Assembly (NCBI GenBank): GCA_900543975.1
Contig: UQTI01000029.1
Location: forward strand, 1-34,534
DNA: 34,534 bases
Source of the DNA: an uncultured Prevotella sp.
Lineage (GTDB): Bacteria > Bacteroidota > Bacteroidia > Bacteroidales > Bacteroidaceae
Direction of reading: 5' to 3'
Both the position numbers and the translations under genes were made by a program. Below are positions 30,166-34,534 of this stretch, in pieces; position 1 is the first letter of the stretch; every line of letters begins with the position of its first letter. A model generated the notes under the pieces. It made no database searches. It had not been told where the DNA came from and saw only the letters and a program-made list of their open reading frames with translations.

Positions 30166-33100
30166 ATGAGAAATCTTAAGAAAGTCATTCTCGGAACCAT
30201 GCTCACAATGGTATGCTCCGCAGCCTTCGCACAAGACGTGAAGGTGAAGGGTGTCGTGAAGCAGCCCGATGGTGAGACCATCATCGGAGCAACGGTAACG
30301 GAAAAGGGCACCACCAACGCCACCGTGACAGACCTCGATGGTAACTTTACCTTGCAGGTGAAGGAAGGTGCCGAGTTGGTAATCTCCTACATCGGTTTCA
30401 ACACCATCACCACCGCTGCCAAGCCACAGATGGACGTGACCCTCAGCGAGGACACCAAGCTCATTGAAGAGGTGGTGGTAACAGGCTACACCACACAGCG
30501 CAAGGCCGACCTCACAGGTTCTGTGTCGGTGGTGAGCGTCACAGACCTGCAGAAGCAGAACGAGAACAACCCCATGAAGGCCCTTCAAGGCCGCGTGCCC
30601 GGCATGAACATCTCTGCCGACGGCTCACCCTCTGGCGCTGCTACCGTGCGCATTCGCGGTATCGGCACTCTTAACAACAACGACCCTCTCTACATCATCG
30701 ACGGTGTGCCCACCAAGGCGGGCATGCACGAGCTCAACGGCAACGACATCGAGAGCATACAGGTCCTTAAAGATGCCGCCTCGGCTTCAATCTACGGTTC
30801 GCGTGCTGCCAACGGTGTGATCATCATCACCACAAAGAAAGGCAAGGACGGCAAGCTGAAGGTAGACCTCGACGCATCGGTGGCTGCTTCGATGTACAGC
30901 CACAAGATGGACGTGCTCAACGCCAAAGAGTTTGGTCAGGTCATGTGGCAAGGCTATGTGAACGACGGCATGGATCCCAACACCAACGGCTTGGGCTACC
31001 ATTACGACTGGGGCTACAACGCCCAGGGACAGGCTGTGCTCAACGGCATCACGATGAAGAAATATCTCGATGACGCCGGCACCACACCCGCTGCCGACAC
31101 CGACTGGTATGACCAGACCACCCGCACGGGCGTGATCCAGAACTATAACGTGAGCGTGAGCAACGGCTCACAGAAAGGTTCGTCTTACTTCTCGCTGGGC
31201 TACTACAAGAACATGGGTATCATCAAGACCAGCGACTTTGAGCGCTTCTCGGCACGTTTCAACACCGAGTATAAGCTCATCAACGACAAACTCACCATCG
31301 GCGAGCACTTCACCCTGAACCGCACATCAGAGGTGGCAGCACCCGGCGGATTCCTCCAGAACGTGTTGCAGTTTAACCCCTCGCTCCCCGTCTACACCAC
31401 CACCGGTGGCTATGCAGGCCCTGTGGGTGGCTACCCCGACCGTTACAACCCCGTGGCTGTGCTTGAGCGCAACAAGGACAACCGCTACACCTTCTGGCGT
31501 ACGTTCGGCGATGCCTATGTGAACCTTAACCTCTTCAAGGGCTTCAACCTGCGCTCAACCTTCGGTCTCGACTACTCGCAGAAGCAGCAGCGCATCTTCA
31601 CCTATCCCGTGACCGAGGGCAACGTGTCAAACAAGACCAACGCTGTTGAGGCCAAGCAGGAGCACTGGATGAAGTGGATGTGGAACGCCGTGGCAACATA
31701 TAACCTCGAGCTGGGACAGCACCGCATGGATGCCATGGTGGGTATGGAGCTGAACCGCGAGGACGACAACTCCTTCTCTGGACGTAAGGAAGACTACATC
31801 ATCCTTAGCCCCGACTACATGTGGCCCGATGCCGGCACAGGCATCGCACAGGCTTATGGCTCTGGCGAGGGCTACTCGCTCGTCAGCTTCTTCGGTAAGC
31901 TCAACTACAACTTTGCTGACCGTTACATGGCATCGCTCACCATGCGTCGTGACGGCTCGTCACGCTTCGGCAAGGACAACCGCTATGCCACCTTCCCCTC
32001 TGTTTCGGCAGGCTGGCGCATAAACAACGAGAAGTTTATGAAGGCCACAAGCTCATGGCTCGACGACCTGAAGCTCCGCGCTTCATGGGGCCAGACAGGT
32101 AACCAGGAGATCTCTAACCTCGCCCGTTACACCGTCTATGTAAGCAACTATGGCGTGAACGAGAACGGCGGCCAGAGCTACGGCACCTCTTACGACATTG
32201 CTGGAACCAACGGTGGCCAGACCCTCGCTTCAGGCTTCAAACGCAACCAGTTGGGCAACAACAACATCAAGTGGGAGACCACCACACAGACCAACCTCGG
32301 TTTCGACTATGCGCTGTTCAACAACTCGCTCTACGGTACCTTCGACTGGTATTTCAAGAAGACCAAGGACATCCTCGTTCAGATGGCCGGCATCGCTACC
32401 ATGGGCGAAGGCTCGTCACAGTGGATCAACGCCGGCGAGATGGAGAACAAGGGTCTCGAGTTTAACATCGGCTACCGCAAGACAACCAAGTGGGGACTGC
32501 GTTACGACATCAACGCCAACATCGGCACCTACCGCAACAAGATCACCAAGCTGCCTACAACAGTGGCTGCCAACGGCACCTTCGGCGGCAACGGCGTGAA
32601 GAGCGTTATCGGTCACGCCATGGGATCGCAGGTGGGCTATGTGGCCGACGGCATCTTCAAGTCGCAGGATGAGATCGACAACCACGCCACACAGGAGGGT
32701 GCAGCCCTCGGACGCATTCGCTGGAAGGATCTCAACAACGACGGCAAGATCACAGAGGCCGACCAGGAGTGGATCTACGACCCCACGCCCGACTTCACCT
32801 ACGGCTTCAACATCTACCTCGAATATAAGAACTTCGACTTCACCGCCTTCTTCCAGGGCGTGCAGGGTGTCGACATCATCTCTGACCTCAAGAAGGAGAC
32901 CGACATCTGGGCAGGTCTGAACATCGGCTTCCTGAACAAGGGACGTCGTCTGCTCGACGCCTGGAGCGCCACTAACCCCAACAGCAACATCCCCGCTGTG
33001 TCGCTCTCTGACAACAACAATGAGAAGCGCGTGTCAAGCTATTGGGTGGAGAACGGTTCTTATCTCAAGCTGCGCACCGTGCAGATTGGCTACAACGTAC

Positions 33101-33270
33101 CGAAGAGCTTCGCACAGAAGCTCGCCATGGAGCGCCTGCGCTTCTACCTCAGCGCTCAGAACTTGTTCACCGTCAAGAGCAGCAGCTTCACAGGTGTGGA
33201 CCCCGAGAATCCTAACTATGGTTACCCCATTCCTTTGAACATCACCTTCGGACTGAATGTAACCTTTTAA
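30166..33270 (+). CDS. SusC/RagA-family TonB-dependent outer-membrane transporter
   Basis: The outer-membrane channel of a SusCD glycan importer, 1034 residues. A signal peptide (MRNLKKVILGTMLTMVCSAA) is followed by a carboxypeptidase-regulatory-like domain (about 26-100, VKGVVKQPDGETIIGATVTE to VISYIGF). The SusC signature comes next (EEVVVTGYTTQRKADLTGSV), then the plug (VRIRGIGTLNNNDPLYIIDG and DAASASIYGSRAANGVIIIT) and a beta-barrel ending in a C-terminal aromatic residue (TFGLNVTF). Transport is energised by TonB and the SusD partner encoded just downstream. The divergent regulator with a fructose-type sensor hints at fructan or another sugar, but SusC sequence does not give specificity. 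It is complete, with no frameshift. Confidence 0.95.
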   Translation: MRNLKKVILGTMLTMVCSAAFAQDVKVKGVVKQPDGETIIGATVTEKGTTNATVTDLDGNFTLQVKEGAELVISYIGFNTITTAAKPQMDVTLSEDTKLIEEVVVTGYTTQRKADLTGSVSVVSVTDLQKQNENNPMKALQGRVPGMNISADGSPSGAATVRIRGIGTLNNNDPLYIIDGVPTKAGMHELNGNDIESIQVLKDAASASIYGSRAANGVIIITTKKGKDGKLKVDLDASVAASMYSHKMDVLNAKEFGQVMWQGYVNDGMDPNTNGLGYHYDWGYNAQGQAVLNGITMKKYLDDAGTTPAADTDWYDQTTRTGVIQNYNVSVSNGSQKGSSYFSLGYYKNMGIIKTSDFERFSARFNTEYKLINDKLTIGEHFTLNRTSEVAAPGGFLQNVLQFNPSLPVYTTTGGYAGPVGGYPDRYNPVAVLERNKDNRYTFWRTFGDAYVNLNLFKGFNLRSTFGLDYSQKQQRIFTYPVTEGNVSNKTNAVEAKQEHWMKWMWNAVATYNLELGQHRMDAMVGMELNREDDNSFSGRKEDYIILSPDYMWPDAGTGIAQAYGSGEGYSLVSFFGKLNYNFADRYMASLTMRRDGSSRFGKDNRYATFPSVSAGWRINNEKFMKATSSWLDDLKLRASWGQTGNQEISNLARYTVYVSNYGVNENGGQSYGTSYDIAGTNGGQTLASGFKRNQLGNNNIKWETTTQTNLGFDYALFNNSLYGTFDWYFKKTKDILVQMAGIATMGEGSSQWINAGEMENKGLEFNIGYRKTTKWGLRYDINANIGTYRNKITKLPTTVAANGTFGGNGVKSVIGHAMGSQVGYVADGIFKSQDEIDNHATQEGAALGRIRWKDLNNDGKITEADQEWIYDPTPDFTYGFNIYLEYKNFDFTAFFQGVQGVDIISDLKKETDIWAGLNIGFLNKGRRLLDAWSATNPNSNIPAVSLSDNNNEKRVSSYWVENGSYLKLRTVQIGYNVPKSFAQKLAMERLRFYLSAQNLFTVKSSSFTGVDPENPNYGYPIPLNITFGLNVTF

Positions 33271-33459
33271 GAAGGGAAGAGTGAAGAGTGAAAAGTGAAA
33301 AGTGAAAAACGAAAAGTGAAAAATCCTATAGCCAAGGCTATTGTCCGTTAACTTCACGAGCGAAGCGAGTTAACTTCCCTTAACTTCCGCTCACTTCCTT
33401 CACTTCCATAACTTCCTTCTCTTCCGAAACAAAGAAAAAACTTAAAAAAGAAAACAACA
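33271..33459. repeat. Repeat-rich spacer between susC and susD
   Basis: 189 bp of GAAAAGTGAAAAGTG-type units on the left (33280-33322) and ACTTCC or TCACTTCC units, their approximate complement, on the right (33370-33425). The two sides flank GTTAAC...GTTAAC arms at about 33348-33373. The block could fold back on itself in the transcript. No promoter is seen. Confidence 0.65.
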
Positions 33460-34534
33460 ATGAAAACCAAAATATTTAGCCGCTTGGCCCTTGCCACCGT
33501 CCTCACGGCAGGTGCGCTGTCACTGGGCAGCTGCGACGATTTTCTTGACCATCAGAAGCCGCAGGGCACCCTGGACGAGACACAGGTGAAAGACCCCAGC
33601 CGCATCGACAATCTGGTCATCTCGGCTTATGCCGTCTATATGTCTGCCGAAGATGTCAACTCTTCGTTCTCAATGTGGAACTTCGACGTGCGTTCCGACG
33701 ATGCCTACAAAGGCGGTAACGGAACGAGCGACGGCGACGTGTTCCATCAGCTGGAAATATCGCAGGGCATACTGACGACCAACTGGAACATCAGCGACAT
33801 GTGGACACGCCTCTACAACTGCATCTCGCGCGTTAACACCGCCTTGGCACAGCTCGAACAGCTCGACTCGAAGGATTATGCGCTGAAAGACGAGCGCGTG
33901 GGCGAGATGAAGTTCTTGCGTGCCTACGGTCATTTCCTCTTGAAGCGTCTGTATAAGAACATTCCGTTCGTGATGAACCCCAACCTCACCGTCGAGGACT
34001 ATAACAACCTCTCAAACACCGAGTACACCAACGACGAGGGTTGGCAGCTTATCATCAACGACCTTGAAGATGCCTACAAGGTGCTGCCCGTAAAGCAGAA
34101 AGAGGTGGGACGTCCCTCAAAGGCTGCCGCTGCCGCTTTCCTGACAAAGGCTTATCTCTACAAGGCATATCATCAGGACAACGCACAGAGCAACGAGGTG
34201 ACCTCTATCTCTGCCGACGATCTGAAGAAGGTGGTAGAGTATAGCGACCCCGCCATCTACCAGGCAGGCGGCTTCGACCTTGAGGCCGACTTCCATAACA
34301 ACTTCCGCCCCGAGACACAGTATGAGAACGGCGTGGAGAGCATCTGGGCCATACAGTATTCGATGAACGACGGCACCAAGCTGGGTAACCTCAACTGGAG
34401 CTACGGTCTTATCGTGCCCAACATTGCCGGCGTGACCGACGGCGGTTGCGATTTCTACAAGCCGTCGCAGAACATGGTCAACGCCTTCCGCACCAACGCC
34501 GAGGGTCTGCCACTGCTCGACACATTCAACGACA
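33460..34534 (+). CDS. SusD/RagB-family surface lipoprotein (cut by the window end)
   Basis: The N-terminal 358 residues of a SusD-like glycan-binding lipoprotein; the frame is open at the window end. A lipoprotein signal ends in the lipobox LGSC (Cys25), followed by Asp-Asp, which fits Bacteroidetes surface export. The text then reads FLDHQKPQGTLDETQVKDP, the usual SusD start, and goes on into the TPR-like helices (MWTRLYNCISRVNTALAQLE, EMKFLRAYGHFLLKRLYKNI, PSKAAAAAFLTKAYLYKAYH). It caps the SusC barrel and helps load glycan. It follows susC after 189 bp and is presumably co-transcribed. Confidence 0.95.
   Translation, partial: MKTKIFSRLALATVLTAGALSLGSCDDFLDHQKPQGTLDETQVKDPSRIDNLVISAYAVYMSAEDVNSSFSMWNFDVRSDDAYKGGNGTSDGDVFHQLEISQGILTTNWNISDMWTRLYNCISRVNTALAQLEQLDSKDYALKDERVGEMKFLRAYGHFLLKRLYKNIPFVMNPNLTVEDYNNLSNTEYTNDEGWQLIINDLEDAYKVLPVKQKEVGRPSKAAAAAFLTKAYLYKAYHQDNAQSNEVTSISADDLKKVVEYSDPAIYQAGGFDLEADFHNNFRPETQYENGVESIWAIQYSMNDGTKLGNLNWSYGLIVPNIAGVTDGGCDFYKPSQNMVNAFRTNAEGLPLLDTFND

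Overview
The window looks like chromosomal DNA of a Bacteroidales bacterium, most likely Prevotella or a close relative. Seen directly: promoters of the Bacteroidetes form TAnnTTTG with TTG about 20 bp upstream, almost no Shine-Dalgarno sequences, a SusC/SusD pair, a one-protein hybrid two-component regulator, and a protein with a type IX secretion sorting tail. The genus is inference.

Layout. 1-460: a minimal nucleotidyltransferase (MNT) gene whose HEPN partner has been cut off after about 15 codons. 458-7837: housekeeping genes, namely a PAP2 phosphatase read leftwards, then purL, a split chromate-type transporter pair and trpS read rightwards. 7838-9546: a small accessory patch with two short ORFs, stacked terminators, a membrane-anchored orphan, and a tRNA-Pro whose 3' end and terminator are triplicated in 83-bp units. 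9685-9757: tRNA-Phe. 9810-10660: a gene-free stretch with many DnaA-box matches and then a long polypurine tract, a candidate replication origin, although the flanking genes point towards it rather than away. 10763-13955: the leftward ribosomal operon rplM-rpsI-rpsB-tsf. 14462-20771: the leftward glutamate synthase operon gltB-gltD, with a 436-bp repeat block between the genes. 21200-21664: a MaoC-type hydratase.

21694-26524: an accessory block bracketed by two direct copies of a palindromic element of about 175 bp. It holds a membrane-anchored HTH protein, a small membrane protein, a shortened paralogue of the HTH protein, an array of 22-bp repeats, and two secreted proteins. 26556-34534: a polysaccharide-utilisation locus. 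A hybrid two-component regulator with a periplasmic sugar-binding sensor is read leftwards and divergently from susC and susD (cut by the window end). Between them lie a probable stand-alone small RNA and a symmetric operator-like site.

How it works together: the regulator probably senses a sugar in the periplasm and activates susCD through the operator. The ribosomal, trpS, purL and gltBD genes are core biosynthesis. The most unusual parts are the bracketed island with its HTH/paralogue module and phased repeats, the DnaA-box cluster, the tRNA-Pro end triplication, and a family of T-rich repeats with GC-rich palindromes that has invaded spacers of core operons.
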